From assembly GCF_900142955.1 (NCBI RefSeq), contig NZ_FRCP01000023.1, forward strand, positions 1 through 64,000: a stretch of DNA of 64,000 nt. Direction: 5' to 3'. Shown here piece by piece: positions 1 through 9,487 of this stretch (position 1 is the first letter of the stretch; the number at the start of each line of letters is the position of its first letter). This DNA comes from Anaerosporobacter mobilis DSM 15930. Lineage in GTDB: Bacteria; Bacillota; Clostridia; Lachnospirales; Lachnospiraceae. The notes beneath the pieces were generated by a model, which saw only the letters and a list, made by a program, of their open reading frames with translations, ran no database searches and had not been told where the DNA came from. The position numbers and the translations under genes were made by a program.

Positions 1-23
1 GGCTCTTTGTCAAGTGTTGGGGT
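1..23 (+). repeat. Left terminal inverted repeat of the ISL3 element
   Basis: It begins GGCTCTTTG and ends TGTTGGGGT. It pairs with the right repeat at 1408-1430 with 18 of 23 matches. Confidence 0.85.
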
Positions 24-138
24 GCGAGGTGCGTTGCACCCGCACCAATACTGGATAGAGAGCTGTTTTTATGTTTTGTTCTATAGTATCTATTTCAGAG
101 CATGCAAAAAAAGCCAAGTGCCAGTCTGTTAAATTATG

Positions 139-1311
139 TTAGTTGCTATGCAAGATTCTAGTACGGAATCTTTTGAAATTGCGTATTCCATAAGATGTAC
201 GTTTTATTACTTTGATTTTGTTATTAAAACCTTCCGTAGGTCCATTGGTGATTCTATATTTAAACGCATTTAGTATTCCTTCGGACCAATGTCTATAAGT
301 AGCAGCACACTTTTCAAATTCAGGAATGTCGCACTTTTCAGCCATCTTAATCCAATCCCAAAAGTCAAGTCTTTGCTTTTTGTACTGATTGCATTGGCAA
401 ATGTCATAAAAATCTTCTTTTAGTCGATGAGCTAAACGTAAGTCATCACTGTATTGAAGCATTAAGTCACATGCTTTTTTACTTTCATCCTTTAATGTAT
501 AATATCTAGCAAGAATCAACTTATGGCTACGTTTGTAGTATTTACGTAGAGATGGAATCATTGATGTCTGTAATCTCTTTCTTACATTCTCAATTGCCCA
601 AGTAACCTGTCTGATAAAATGATATTTATCAATAATAACCTTAGCATTCGGAAAATATGTATGCGCGATATCTACATAAGGTTGCCACATATCACATACA
701 AAATATTTTACACGATAACGTTCTGAACGATTTATTTTTCTGAAGTATTCTGAAAGGTGAGGCTGCGTACGATCAGGAAGAATATCAAGGATAGTTCGTT
801 TCTTAGGATTTACAAGAATACATTGATATTTACCTGTTTCAGCGTTACCTTTGAATTCATCAATTGAAATAGAATCACCTAATTTGGGGCAATCATAGCC
901 TATGGTATCAAGTATACGAATCACAGTATTGATTGATAAATTTGTGATTTCAGCAACTTTTTTGATAGAAACGGTATTTCTAAGTAAATCAACAGTTTTC
1001 ATAGTGAGTCTTCTGGTTCTTTGCTGGTATCTGGACAAGAATGAATACGATTCAAAAAAGCGTTTCCCACAAGAACAAATATACCTGCGTTTTCTTAAAA
1101 CAAGATAGCAATCCTTCAACTGAAAAGGTAAATCCTTTATTTTTTGCATACGGTAGTCGTGAATTCGTTTTGTCTCGTTTCCACAAGCGGGGCATGTGTG
1201 TAAAGTAGGTTTTGTTTCAATGTGAATTTCAATAAAATGATCTGCTTGGGTAATTTTTTTTACTTTAACATCTTTTAAATCTAGTAATTTATTGATATAA
1301 TTAGATAGCAT
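139..1311 (-). CDS. ISL3-family transposase
   Basis: This 390-residue protein is a DDE transposase of the ISL3 family that would cut and rejoin the element ends. The N-terminus has a zinc-ribbon pair, CPAC at residues 40-43 and CSC at 79-81, followed by a helix-turn-helix around 105-135. The catalytic residues appear to be D151 (in SIDEFKG), D207 (in VCDMW) and E360 (in GPTEGFNNKIK), in the usual order. The start ATG is preceded by GGAGG at a good distance. It is the only gene of the element and lies fully inside the terminal repeats. Length and motifs look intact. Confidence 0.95.
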   Translation of the reverse strand: MLSNYINKLLDLKDVKVKKITQADHFIEIHIETKPTLHTCPACGNETKRIHDYRMQKIKDLPFQLKDCYLVLRKRRYICSCGKRFFESYSFLSRYQQRTRRLTMKTVDLLRNTVSIKKVAEITNLSINTVIRILDTIGYDCPKLGDSISIDEFKGNAETGKYQCILVNPKKRTILDILPDRTQPHLSEYFRKINRSERYRVKYFVCDMWQPYVDIAHTYFPNAKVIIDKYHFIRQVTWAIENVRKRLQTSMIPSLRKYYKRSHKLILARYYTLKDESKKACDLMLQYSDDLRLAHRLKEDFYDICQCNQYKKQRLDFWDWIKMAEKCDIPEFEKCAATYRHWSEGILNAFKYRITNGPTEGFNNKIKVIKRTSYGIRNFKRFRTRILHSN

Positions 1312-1407
1312 TTATATGCACCTCCGAGTGATTGTTGGCTAGACTGGCACTTGGAGGTCTTTTTTATTATAAAATAAAATATTGGAGTTTACGAGTCTAA
1401 ATCGTAT

Positions 1408-1430
1408 ACCCCAACATTTATTATAGAGCC
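1408..1430 (-). repeat. Right terminal inverted repeat of the ISL3 element
   Basis: The reverse complement begins GGCTCTATAA and ends TGTTGGGGT, mirroring the left end at 1-23. Confidence 0.85.
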
Positions 1431-1596
1431 GTAATTAAATTATGAGGCGTGATTGCCATGTTATCGGCTGCCGCGCTTCTTTTTTTGCACGAATGGTAAC
1501 CATTTCCTGCATAGTCTATATGTTATTTGCAAATGCTCATCCACTACCCCTTAGTATAATCAAACTCATTACCTGTAATATGTTTCCTGAAATATC

Positions 1597-1625
1597 TTGC
1601 TGTAATAACTGAAACCCTGTATAAT
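1597..1625 (+). promoter_or_regulatory. Predicted sigma-A promoter of the MerR-type gene
   Basis: TTGCTG at 1597-1602 and a perfect TATAAT at 1620-1625 are separated by 17 bases, about 95 bases before the regulator start. Unlike the promoter at 2580, the spacer is of normal length and has no dyad, so this promoter need not be MerR-controlled. Confidence 0.6.
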
Positions 1626-1721
1626 CGGGATAACACCATACTGAGAACAAGGAACATTTTCCAAATCAAAAGAAAAATAGATAAAATCTAACGTTGAAAT
1701 GATCAACATTCAGGAGGAATC

Positions 1722-2540
1722 ATGTTTAGAATAGGTGAATTTTCAAAGTTAACTCAAGTAACTATTAGAATGTTAAGATACTATGATGAAATGGGACTTT
1801 TGAAGCCAGCAAAAATCGACCCGTGGACGGGTTATCGTATGTACTCTGTTGAACAAATACCTATTCTTAATAAAATTGTCTATCTCCGTGATAGTGGGTT
1901 TAATGTTGCAGAAATTGCAGTATCACTTAACAATGGAAATGACAGCTTTATTGTAGAACAGCTTGATAAAAAGCACGAAGAAATTGAACAGGCGATACAG
2001 TTTGAAAAAGAAAAATTAAGAAAAATAGAGCTTGCAAAAAGAGAACTTCAAAGCACCAAAAATGAAATGCACTATAATGTCTCAATAAAATCAATTCCAG
2101 AAAATCAAGTGCTTTCATTAAGACGGATTATCCCAACATATTATGCAGAGGGTGAATTATGGACAGAATTATCGTCTTTTGCAATGCAAAATCAAATTGC
2201 CATATCGAGTGATACTTTTTCCATTTACCATGATACAGAGTATAAGGAACAAAATGTTGATGTAGAGCTATGCGCTCCGGTAAAAAAGATGGGTCAAAGT
2301 ATCGGTGGATTTACATACCGAGTTACCGATCCTATACCAACAATGGCCTGTACAATGGTATACGGGGAATTTTCTAATATTGCGGGAGCATACTTAACCT
2401 TTGCAAAATGGCTGCAAAAGAATAGTCATTATCAAATGATTGGTGAAAGCCGGCAACTTGTACACCGTGGGCCATGGAATGAAATTGACCCTGAAAAGTA
2501 TTTAGTTGAAATTCAAATTCCTTTGGAAAACGTTAAATAA
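1722..2540 (+). CDS. MerR-family regulator with GyrI-like effector domain
   Basis: The 272-residue protein has an N-terminal MerR winged helix-turn-helix (residues 2-70, starting FRIGEFSKLTQVTIRMLRYY), a linker coiled coil (about 75-115) and a C-terminal GyrI-like/SRPBCC-type small-molecule domain (about 120-270), the BmrR/BltR layout. Such proteins activate promoters by untwisting an over-long spacer when they bind a ligand, often a cationic or hydrophobic drug. GGAGG lies just before the ATG. The next gene, trmO-like, has a MerR-type promoter 40 bases after this gene, so it is the probable target. The ligand is unknown. Confidence 0.9.
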   Translation: MFRIGEFSKLTQVTIRMLRYYDEMGLLKPAKIDPWTGYRMYSVEQIPILNKIVYLRDSGFNVAEIAVSLNNGNDSFIVEQLDKKHEEIEQAIQFEKEKLRKIELAKRELQSTKNEMHYNVSIKSIPENQVLSLRRIIPTYYAEGELWTELSSFAMQNQIAISSDTFSIYHDTEYKEQNVDVELCAPVKKMGQSIGGFTYRVTDPIPTMACTMVYGEFSNIAGAYLTFAKWLQKNSHYQMIGESRQLVHRGPWNEIDPEKYLVEIQIPLENVK

Positions 2541-2541
2541 G

Positions 2542-2568
2542 AGTCTTGCACTTGTGCAAGGCTTTTTT
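2542..2568 (+). terminator. Rho-independent terminator after the MerR-type gene
   Basis: CTTGCAC at 2545-2551 pairs with GTGCAAG at 2554-2560, extended by flanking pairs, and is followed by a run of T at 2563-2568. It ends the regulator transcript before the MerR-type promoter of the next gene. Confidence 0.75.
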
Positions 2569-2579
2569 ATATTCGTATA

Positions 2580-2610
2580 TTGACTCTCACATGGTGTGAG
2601 GGGTTATGCT
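2580..2610 (+). promoter_or_regulatory. MerR-type promoter/operator of the trmO-like gene
   Basis: TTGACT at 2580-2585 and TATGCT at 2605-2610 are separated by 19 bases instead of 17. The spacer holds a perfect dyad, CTCACA at 2586-2591 and TGTGAG at 2595-2600. A 19-bp spacer with a central dyad is the hallmark of promoters activated by MerR proteins, and the neighbouring MerR gene is the natural candidate regulator. Confidence 0.85.
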
Positions 2611-2642
2611 TTGTTTGAAAATAATAATTGGAGGTCAAATGT

Positions 2643-3119
2643 ATGAATAATTTTGAGGTATATCCTATTGGAAAAATCCACAACAACGAAAACGGCACCT
2701 TTATTGAAATCGAGTCAAGGTATATTCCTGCTATGAGAGCATTAGAGGGGTTTAGCCATATCAACGTCATTTGGTGGTTTAGTGACTTCGATAATGATAA
2801 AGCAAGGAACACTCTTCAAACACCGCAACCATATAAAAATTCTCCTGATACCATGGGTGTCTTCGCCACAAGGTCTCCTATTCGTCCCAATCCGATTGCT
2901 CTAACCACCGTAGAAATAATACACCTTAATTGTCAAAAAGGACTTATTCAGATTGCATATATAGACGCAAACGACAATACACCCCTTATTGACATAAAAC
3001 CTTATACACCGAGTCTTGACCGAGTAGAAACTCCCGGTGTTCCAGATTGGTGTTGCCATTGGCCGAAAAGTTTAGAACAATCCGCTTATTTTCCATGGGA
3101 AGATGAATTTAATTTCTAA
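2643..3119 (+). CDS. trmO: TrmO/TsaA-family tRNA methyltransferase
   Basis: The 158-residue protein belongs to the TsaA/UPF0066 family. E. coli TrmO methylates the t6A modification at position 37 of certain tRNAs using S-adenosylmethionine. Family signatures are visible: an N-terminal YPIGKI strand, ATRSPIRPNP at 75-84 and the DANDNTPLIDIKPY block at about 108-121. ATG at 2643 was chosen because GGAGG at 2630-2634 lies 8 bases before it; an upstream TTG would overlap that site. Activation through a MerR operator is unusual for a housekeeping tRNA modification gene. Family members also occur as uncharacterised proteins, so the exact substrate is inferred. Confidence 0.85.
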   Translation: MNNFEVYPIGKIHNNENGTFIEIESRYIPAMRALEGFSHINVIWWFSDFDNDKARNTLQTPQPYKNSPDTMGVFATRSPIRPNPIALTTVEIIHLNCQKGLIQIAYIDANDNTPLIDIKPYTPSLDRVETPGVPDWCCHWPKSLEQSAYFPWEDEFNF

Positions 3120-3149
3120 ACCTGATGAATTAATTTAATTACATTTAAG

Positions 3150-3184
3150 AAAAGGACTAGAGATTGACTCTCTAATCCTTTTCA
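3150..3184 (+). terminator. Bidirectional terminator between trmO-like and symporter genes
   Basis: A 14-base arm at 3150-3163 pairs with 3169-3182 (one mismatch) around a 5-base loop, flanked by A and T runs. It lies downstream of trmO on the plus strand. Confidence 0.75.
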
Positions 3185-3350
3185 TTAATATCTAATAAAT
3201 ATTCTTTTACTTTGACGTATTGTTTAGATAATTTATCATTCATATTATCAAGTAATTTAATGACTTGGTTTTCGCCCATTCCCCATTTGAGTTATAACAA
3301 CGCATGTGTTGTATTTAAGATGCGTCTTTTCTAGTTTATACAGTATACTA

Positions 3351-4790
3351 TTATAATTTCATAAATCCTAAGGCTTGTAAAATTGAACTAACTAAAATCA
3401 CTCCTAAGAAAATTATCACAAGATATTTCGCCATGAATAAGTATATTTTCTTCCTCTTGAATTTCGAAGAAGCCTCTATTTCATCAATTACTGTTTTAAA
3501 TCCACAAACTTTCATGACAAGTACCATTGTGCATATCGCAGCGATCGGCATCATGATGGAATTCGTTATGAAATCAAAGAAATCTAAGATTGATCCTCCA
3601 ATTGGCTTAATGAATGACCATACACCAAATCCTAGAGAACATGGAATACCAAGTAATAAGGTAATGCCTAACATAACCACACTACTCTTCTTACGACTCC
3701 ATTTAGTAAGTTCACCGAAGGTAGCAACGCCACATTCCATTAACGACACTGCACTTGTAATAGCCGCACTGAATACAAGTAAGAAGAATACCATACCGAT
3801 AACTCGTCCCATTGGCATGCTTAAGAATACCTTAGGCATAGTAATAAACATAAGTGAAGGTCCGGCCTCTAATGTCTCTGGACTACCACCAGCGAAAGCA
3901 AATACGGCTGGAATTATCATTAAACCTGCTAAGAACGCAATCAATGAATCTACGATTTCAACTTGACGAATAGAAGATTCCATATCAATATCTTTCCTCA
4001 TATAAGAACCATATGTGTATAGGATTCCCATTCCGATAGATAATGAATAAAACATCTGCCCCATAGCGGCTACTACTGTATTAATGGAGAATCTCGAGAA
4101 GTCAGGAATTATATAATACTTAACTCCTTCCATTGCTCCCGGGCGCGTTACCGAATAGATCGCGATTCCAATTGCCATAACAACAAGTAAAGGCATAAGA
4201 ATTTTACTAAGTCTCTCAATTCCCTTCTCTACTCCCATAATAATAATTAAAAATACCGCAATTGCAAAGATAAATAACCAAAATACAGGTTCTCCTGTTT
4301 CACTAACAAAGTTTGTAAAATACGTATCCTCTTGTAAATTAGCAGCACTACTACCAGCAAAGGAGAAGAAATACTTAAGTACCCAACCACCAATTACACA
4401 GTAATAAGGAACAATTAGCATAGGTATAATAGCATTAATCCAACCGCCAAACATCATCTTCTTCGCACCAAGTTCCTTGAAAGCTCCTATCGGGCTTTTT
4501 CCTGTCTTACGACCAAGTGCAGTTTCTGTCATGATTAATGTAAAACCGAATGTAATTGCTAATACAAGATAGGTAAGTAAAAATATACCTCCACCATACT
4601 TAGCTGCTAGATATGGAAAACGCCATATGTTTCCCAGTCCTACCGCCGACCCTGCTACTGCTAATACATATCCCATCTTTCCCGAGAAACCTTTAACAGC
4701 TACAGTTTTTCTACTCTTTCCACTCATATAACTCTTTTGTAACCTCTTCTGAATCCTTTCGCTTACCACTTTATCAAAGTGATATTTCAT
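3351..4790 (-). CDS. Sodium-dependent (neurotransmitter-type) symporter
   Basis: This 479-residue membrane protein belongs to the neurotransmitter:sodium symporter (SNF) family, whose bacterial members take up amino acids with sodium. The unwound first membrane helix is recognisable (SAVGLGNIWRFPYL), and about eleven to twelve hydrophobic segments follow. The annotated ATG has no clear ribosome site; a second ATG 21 codons in (MSGKSRKTVAVKG) gives a start more usual for the family, so the true N-terminus may lie there. The gene is monocistronic on the minus strand. The substrate cannot be read from sequence; amino acids such as tyrosine or tryptophan are typical. Confidence 0.9.
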   Translation of the reverse strand: MKYHFDKVVSERIQKRLQKSYMSGKSRKTVAVKGFSGKMGYVLAVAGSAVGLGNIWRFPYLAAKYGGGIFLLTYLVLAITFGFTLIMTETALGRKTGKSPIGAFKELGAKKMMFGGWINAIIPMLIVPYYCVIGGWVLKYFFSFAGSSAANLQEDTYFTNFVSETGEPVFWLFIFAIAVFLIIIMGVEKGIERLSKILMPLLVVMAIGIAIYSVTRPGAMEGVKYYIIPDFSRFSINTVVAAMGQMFYSLSIGMGILYTYGSYMRKDIDMESSIRQVEIVDSLIAFLAGLMIIPAVFAFAGGSPETLEAGPSLMFITMPKVFLSMPMGRVIGMVFFLLVFSAAITSAVSLMECGVATFGELTKWSRKKSSVVMLGITLLLGIPCSLGFGVWSFIKPIGGSILDFFDFITNSIMMPIAAICTMVLVMKVCGFKTVIDEIEASSKFKRKKIYLFMAKYLVIIFLGVILVSSILQALGFMKL

Positions 4791-5001
4791 AGCGTTATCA
4801 ATTCTACTTTCTAAACTATTATTGTCCTATAATACACGAGAATAAACATCTCGTCAAAAGGTAAATTGTACCACATTTTTTAATATACTAAAGTAATAGG
4901 TTAATTTCAACTAATTTATTAATGAAATTTATAACACAGCCTTATTATTCCATCTATCGCCAAACTTATCCATCAAGTACCGTATAAGATTTTAACAAAT
5001 A

Positions 5002-5034
5002 AAAACCTATGAAGATTTTCACCTCATAGGTTTT
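5002..5034 (-). terminator. Terminator downstream of the secreted beta-helix gene
   Basis: AAAACCTATGA at 5002-5012 pairs perfectly with TCATAGGTTTT at 5024-5034, followed on the minus strand by a T-rich run. It closely resembles the terminator of the GntR gene at 9789-9820 and belongs to the duplicated block described for 5041-5112. The remaining spacer 4791-5001 holds the untranslated upstream region of the symporter gene and no other gene that I can support. Confidence 0.75.
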
Positions 5035-5040
5035 CAATCA

Positions 5041-5112
5041 CAAATATTAATAATAATTTCTCTAATCCCATTTCTCTAATATTTTGAATAGAATTCTTAA
5101 TTAGTTCGTGGG
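5041..5112 (-). pseudogene. 3' fragment of a GntR/FCD regulator gene
   Basis: Read on the minus strand, this stretch encodes HELIKNSIQNIREMGLEKLL, nearly the same as the C-terminus of the intact GntR regulator at 9834-10514 (HEHIKNTINNISEKGLEKLL). The similarity continues through the terminator that follows each copy, giving an imperfect direct repeat of about 105 bases (5001-5112 and 9788-9895, roughly 80 percent identical by eye). No start or DNA-binding part remains, so this is a relic of a paralogue or of a duplication. Confidence 0.75.
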
Positions 5113-5128
5113 TAGCTCTAAACTGGTG

Positions 5129-8100
5129 TTATCTTACTGTAACAGTAATCACTACTTTCTTCTTCTGACAGTTCACAGTAATCTTTGCTGTTCCCTTCTT
5201 CTTCGCCGTAATCATTCCTTCAGAAGAAACGGTTACAACATTCTTGTTACTGGATGTGAATGTAACTTTATCTAATGCCGTAATATACATCTTAGTTGTT
5301 TGTAATGAAAAGCTCTCGCCCTTATTCAATGTCAATTTTCCATTCTTTACATTATCAACAGTTAATTTACTTACCTTAACAATATCCTTCTGAACTTTCA
5401 GTGTGAAGGTTGCTGTTGCACCGTAGGTAGTGGTAACTGTAATCTTAGTACTACCAGTTTTCTTTGGTGTGATTGTAAGTTTTCCGTTAGTTGCTTTCTT
5501 AACGGTTGCAACACTTGTCTTAGAAGAACTATAACTCTTGATGGAGTCACCTTCCTGTAAGCCCATTGGCTGTAACGCTGTCGTCTTGTTGACTTTTTCG
5601 CCATTCTTAAGTTGCAATGGAATTGTATTGTAAGTTACGTTCCATTTTACAGTAGGCTTAACAACTGTAATGGTTACACTTGCTGCAGAGCCTAGATGTG
5701 CTGATGTTGCTGTGATGGTAGCAGTTCCGGCAGATATACCAGTTACTACACCGTTCGCATCTACAGTCGCTACTGCATTGTTATTAGAAGCATATGTTGG
5801 ATTTTTGTCACCAGTAACGGTACACTGTGTTATCTCATTCTGAAGAATGCTTGTTTTGCCAATGCTTATCTTAATCTGTACATTCTGTACGTTCTGTTCA
5901 TTGTTTCCATTATTTCCTTCACTTCCATTAGAACCACCCGTAGAACCGCCCGCATTCACTTTCACTAATGCTTTCTGCGCACTCTGAAGAACTGTCACTA
6001 CTGCATCCACATCTTCCTGGGTTGCATTCACATTAGCTACAACTTCCTTTGCCCCCTGTAAAGCCGCTGAAAATGCATCCCATGATTTCTGTGTATAGTC
6101 ATCTTTCTTAAGGTAACTATACTGCTTAATCAAGTTTTTCAGTTCTGTCTTAGAAACTCCAGGTACTCTCTCAACAATTTCTTCTATTTCTGAAATTGTT
6201 TCTTCCATTAAAGACACTTTATCTTTCGTTTCCTCCTGAATTGGCCATGATATGGATATCTCATAACCTTCTAAAAGTTTTTTCGCATTTGTTAATGCTT
6301 CTTCTAACTCTGCTCTCTTAACCTCATCTGTAATAGTTTCTAACTGTTCACTAATGTTCTTACACTTTTCCTCTAAAGACTTATATGCCTGAGTCAGTTT
6401 TCTATAACTGCCTTCTGCTACCCCGTTATTATAGTAGAGTAAGAACGATCTATCCCAACTAGTGCCTTTCTCTCCTGTTACCGGGTCTGTACCACTACTT
6501 ACAGGATCTCCCATACCATTTACAACTGAATTGATTTTCTGTAATACTTTGGTTTCATCAGCAAATGTCTGAAGACAGGCATTTTCGATTAATACGCCTT
6601 CTTTATCCGGGACTTCAATCGCATTGTCTAACTGAATCTGAACTTCTGATGCATCATAGGTCGGTCCTGTAAAGATAAATACATTATATATACCAAGACC
6701 AATTGCATAGTGAGTATCTACTTCATCTGCAACCTTGTAAGATGCATATCCGTTTACAGTTCCATCATGTGACATCCATTCTTCCTGTGAAATCGGATCG
6801 TAGCAGGTCTCATTCTGATAGAAATATGTTGCACCGTTCTCACCATTCCATAATGTAGTATAATCTTGGAAATGCTCATTAAATAATGCATAACATGTTA
6901 CGTCATCACCATTTACAATTAAACCATGTTGGGATTCGTTTCCATTCCACGCTACACCTGCACCATGGTCAGCTCTCCAAATCCAGAAATGATCCCCTAT
7001 TACATTATTACTATTAATTTCAAGTGCATTATCTGATTTCGTTAGTTCATCTGTTGTTCCACCAACTCGTAAGAATATATCCTGTAATATAGTCGGATTA
7101 GCGGAGTGATCTTTGTCTGAACCCTGTTCACCAACTACTAACAAATATTCAGAATGTTTTCCTGCATCTAATATAATACCTGCAACTCTTACTCCATCAA
7201 CATCTGCAATTCTCATCGCAGCATCTTCATTATCCGGAATGATAGTTGCCAAACCGGAACCTAAAATAATCGTATCTGCTTTTGTTACCTTTATGGTTTC
7301 TTCTGCATGATAGATACCCGGTGTGAAATAAATGTTCTTACCTGCTGCTAACTGTGCATTGATTGTAGCCGCTGAATCTGTAGGTTTTGCAATATAGAAA
7401 GTATCTAGTGAGACACTTTTTCCTTCACCCATATCATCTTTTGACCAGCTGATACCCTTTGTATTCTCTCTCACTGCTGGTACAAATACCTGATATTTAC
7501 CATTATCATCAATATATAAGAACGGTTTTTCAGCAAGTTTCTTAGTTTCTTCTACATTCGTAAATACCTGTTGATTTCCATTCGCATCCGCAATCTTCCA
7601 ATTAGAGTAGCCATTGCCATTTAGTAATGCTCTGGATTTCCCCTTCTCTACACCGTCTGCATTTGGTAAATTGGGAGCTTCTAAACCTTGGAAGAAATTA
7701 TTAAGTGTTGTTCCGAATGCATTCCCTGCCATCTCAGTGTTTCTTGTATAAAATTGCTGTCCTGCCCATGTACCTGCAGAGTTTCCTTCACCGTCAATAC
7801 CAGTGAAGTAACAGTCAGCAACATAGCCGCCGCTTGCCCATCCATAGTTCCAGTCATATGCAACTGGACGTTCTGAATATACTCTTCTAAGTGGAGCCGC
7901 CTGTGCAACAGCCCAGTTAAACCAGTCTCCTCTCCAAGAACCATTCTGTGCTTTTCCTTGTTCATTTCCAGTATTAATAATAGACAAGTTTTCTGTCGAA
8001 CGCCAAAAATTACAGGTAGCGTTATTGCCGCCTAGATAATCTGGAATTGCGATATTGTTCAGTTTTACATCATAAGGTGTCTCTCCCAAACCGTTAATGG

Positions 8101-9487
8101 ATGTGTAGAATCCAAGATTAATACAGCTGGTTTGTGTATAATCCCCTGGCTTGAAGTATACCTGCCAATGTTCTCCCCTAAACTGTGCATCCTTGCTGCT
8201 ATCATTTGTTTCGTCAAATAATTTATGTAATGTTTCATCAATCTTTTTCACATCGTCTGTAGGTGCAAAAACTAAAGTATGATTGCCGAACATCTCAGTC
8301 TCTAAAGAAACATATGCTGATGCTTCGGATTCTTCTGCATATGTGAAATCTCCCCCGCCTGCTTCACCATTATTTAATGCAACTACTCGATAGTAATTTT
8401 CATATCTATCATTCTCATATGCTATTTCTGCACTTGTTTCACTCACTGTTGCAACAGTTTGATATGTACCAAACATACTTTGTGCATGCAGAATACGATA
8501 ATGTGTTGCATTCTCCGCTGTATCCCAGCTGATTAAGAATTTACCTCCTTCTTGTTCTTCAAGTTTAAGATTCGTTGGAGTTGCAGGTTTTAGTCCCGCT
8601 CTTGTCTTTGCAGTTACCTCATTACTCTCTGTACTGTATGTTATGTCAGCTGCATCTCCATTACCGTTTATAACAAGTAATTTAAATGAATACTCTGTAC
8701 CTTCACTTAGACCAGTTACTTGGTAGGAAGTTTCATCTGCAAGATCAGCAATTTTCTTGAATTCTAAATCATCAGGTCCTTTTTTAAGTACTTGAACATT
8801 GGTATAAATACTTGCTGGTTTTTTCCATGTTAAATCTAACGTTGTCTGAGTTTTCGTGCTGTTGTCTACAGCCAGACTTTCCACTTTATTCGGAGCTACT
8901 TTAGAGTTAATAATGAATTTCTCATTATCTGTTAATGTTTCTCTCGTCTTATCCGACATACATTGTAAGACCGGTGCCCCATCAACAGTCTCTACAGTAA
9001 TGTATTTGTCAAAGTAGCTGTCTTTGAAAGAGACGGTGCCATCACCGTTAGCGACAATCTGAACACTCTCCCAACCGTTTCCGCTTGTACCTCCATTAAC
9101 CTTAACAACCGTTGCTTTCGCACCATCATTCCAGCCAACAGATGCGATTCCTTTGTTGTATTCTTTTGAAACCAAGGATACTACCTGAAGTTTTGAATTT
9201 CCCATACTGTTATTATCATTGATACCAAAAACAGCTGTGCAAAATATTGTTGCTAGATCCCCTTCTTCACCGTCAACCGTCAGGGCTACATTATCTGTTT
9301 CGTATGACTTGACCAATTTATCGGTTGCCACATGTTTAATGGTAAATCCCTCGTCTGTATCGCTGAGATTTTCTAACTCGCTAACGCTCTGTACGGGTGC
9401 TGCATAGGCAGTCATCGGCAATGCCATCTGCAATACAATTACAAATACCAAAAGCTTAGCAATTATACGACTTACTCTCTTTCTCAT
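5129..9487 (-). CDS. Large secreted double beta-helix protein with FnIII, FIVAR and Ig-like domains
   Basis: The 1452-residue protein has a signal peptide (residues 1-29, cleavage near AYA-A), a beta-trefoil-like N-terminal region (about 45-195), two fibronectin type III domains (about 199-293 and 298-392), a long right-handed beta-helix region in two halves (about 400-1010), a helical stretch, a FIVAR repeat (about 1120-1195) and Big_2-type Ig-like domains to the end. The helix region matches, from memory, the family labelled adenylyl cyclase or coagulation factor 5/8 protein in actinomycetes (blocks such as NVIGDHFWIWRADHG and YFYQNE); that label is almost certainly wrong and a glycan-related role is likelier, but unproven. 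AAGGAGAAGG precedes the ATG. No LPXTG anchor or S-layer repeats are seen. It is flanked by copies of a GntR gene end. Confidence 0.85.
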   Translation of the reverse strand: MRKRVSRIIAKLLVFVIVLQMALPMTAYAAPVQSVSELENLSDTDEGFTIKHVATDKLVKSYETDNVALTVDGEEGDLATIFCTAVFGINDNNSMGNSKLQVVSLVSKEYNKGIASVGWNDGAKATVVKVNGGTSGNGWESVQIVANGDGTVSFKDSYFDKYITVETVDGAPVLQCMSDKTRETLTDNEKFIINSKVAPNKVESLAVDNSTKTQTTLDLTWKKPASIYTNVQVLKKGPDDLEFKKIADLADETSYQVTGLSEGTEYSFKLLVINGNGDAADITYSTESNEVTAKTRAGLKPATPTNLKLEEQEGGKFLISWDTAENATHYRILHAQSMFGTYQTVATVSETSAEIAYENDRYENYYRVVALNNGEAGGGDFTYAEESEASAYVSLETEMFGNHTLVFAPTDDVKKIDETLHKLFDETNDSSKDAQFRGEHWQVYFKPGDYTQTSCINLGFYTSINGLGETPYDVKLNNIAIPDYLGGNNATCNFWRSTENLSIINTGNEQGKAQNGSWRGDWFNWAVAQAAPLRRVYSERPVAYDWNYGWASGGYVADCYFTGIDGEGNSAGTWAGQQFYTRNTEMAGNAFGTTLNNFFQGLEAPNLPNADGVEKGKSRALLNGNGYSNWKIADANGNQQVFTNVEETKKLAEKPFLYIDDNGKYQVFVPAVRENTKGISWSKDDMGEGKSVSLDTFYIAKPTDSAATINAQLAAGKNIYFTPGIYHAEETIKVTKADTIILGSGLATIIPDNEDAAMRIADVDGVRVAGIILDAGKHSEYLLVVGEQGSDKDHSANPTILQDIFLRVGGTTDELTKSDNALEINSNNVIGDHFWIWRADHGAGVAWNGNESQHGLIVNGDDVTCYALFNEHFQDYTTLWNGENGATYFYQNETCYDPISQEEWMSHDGTVNGYASYKVADEVDTHYAIGLGIYNVFIFTGPTYDASEVQIQLDNAIEVPDKEGVLIENACLQTFADETKVLQKINSVVNGMGDPVSSGTDPVTGEKGTSWDRSFLLYYNNGVAEGSYRKLTQAYKSLEEKCKNISEQLETITDEVKRAELEEALTNAKKLLEGYEISISWPIQEETKDKVSLMEETISEIEEIVERVPGVSKTELKNLIKQYSYLKKDDYTQKSWDAFSAALQGAKEVVANVNATQEDVDAVVTVLQSAQKALVKVNAGGSTGGSNGSEGNNGNNEQNVQNVQIKISIGKTSILQNEITQCTVTGDKNPTYASNNNAVATVDANGVVTGISAGTATITATSAHLGSAASVTITVVKPTVKWNVTYNTIPLQLKNGEKVNKTTALQPMGLQEGDSIKSYSSSKTSVATVKKATNGKLTITPKKTGSTKITVTTTYGATATFTLKVQKDIVKVSKLTVDNVKNGKLTLNKGESFSLQTTKMYITALDKVTFTSSNKNVVTVSSEGMITAKKKGTAKITVNCQKKKVVITVTVR

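Larger units (their letters stand above)
1..1430 (-). mobile_element. ISL3-family insertion sequence
   Basis: One transposase gene lies between imperfect terminal inverted repeats at 1-23 and 1408-1430; 18 of 23 positions match, both ends begin GGCTCT and share TGTTGGGGT. This size and layout are typical of ISL3 elements. The left end coincides with the first base of the window, so the target duplication expected for the family cannot be checked; the right flank is AT-rich. The transposase frame is open, so the element could be active. Confidence 0.9.

Noticed and set aside
3172..3279. Minus-strand frame of 35 codons (starts MGENQVIKLLDNMNDKL)
   Set aside because: Helical-looking but with only a weak ribosome site, and it ends within the terminator at 3150-3182; possibly a relic.
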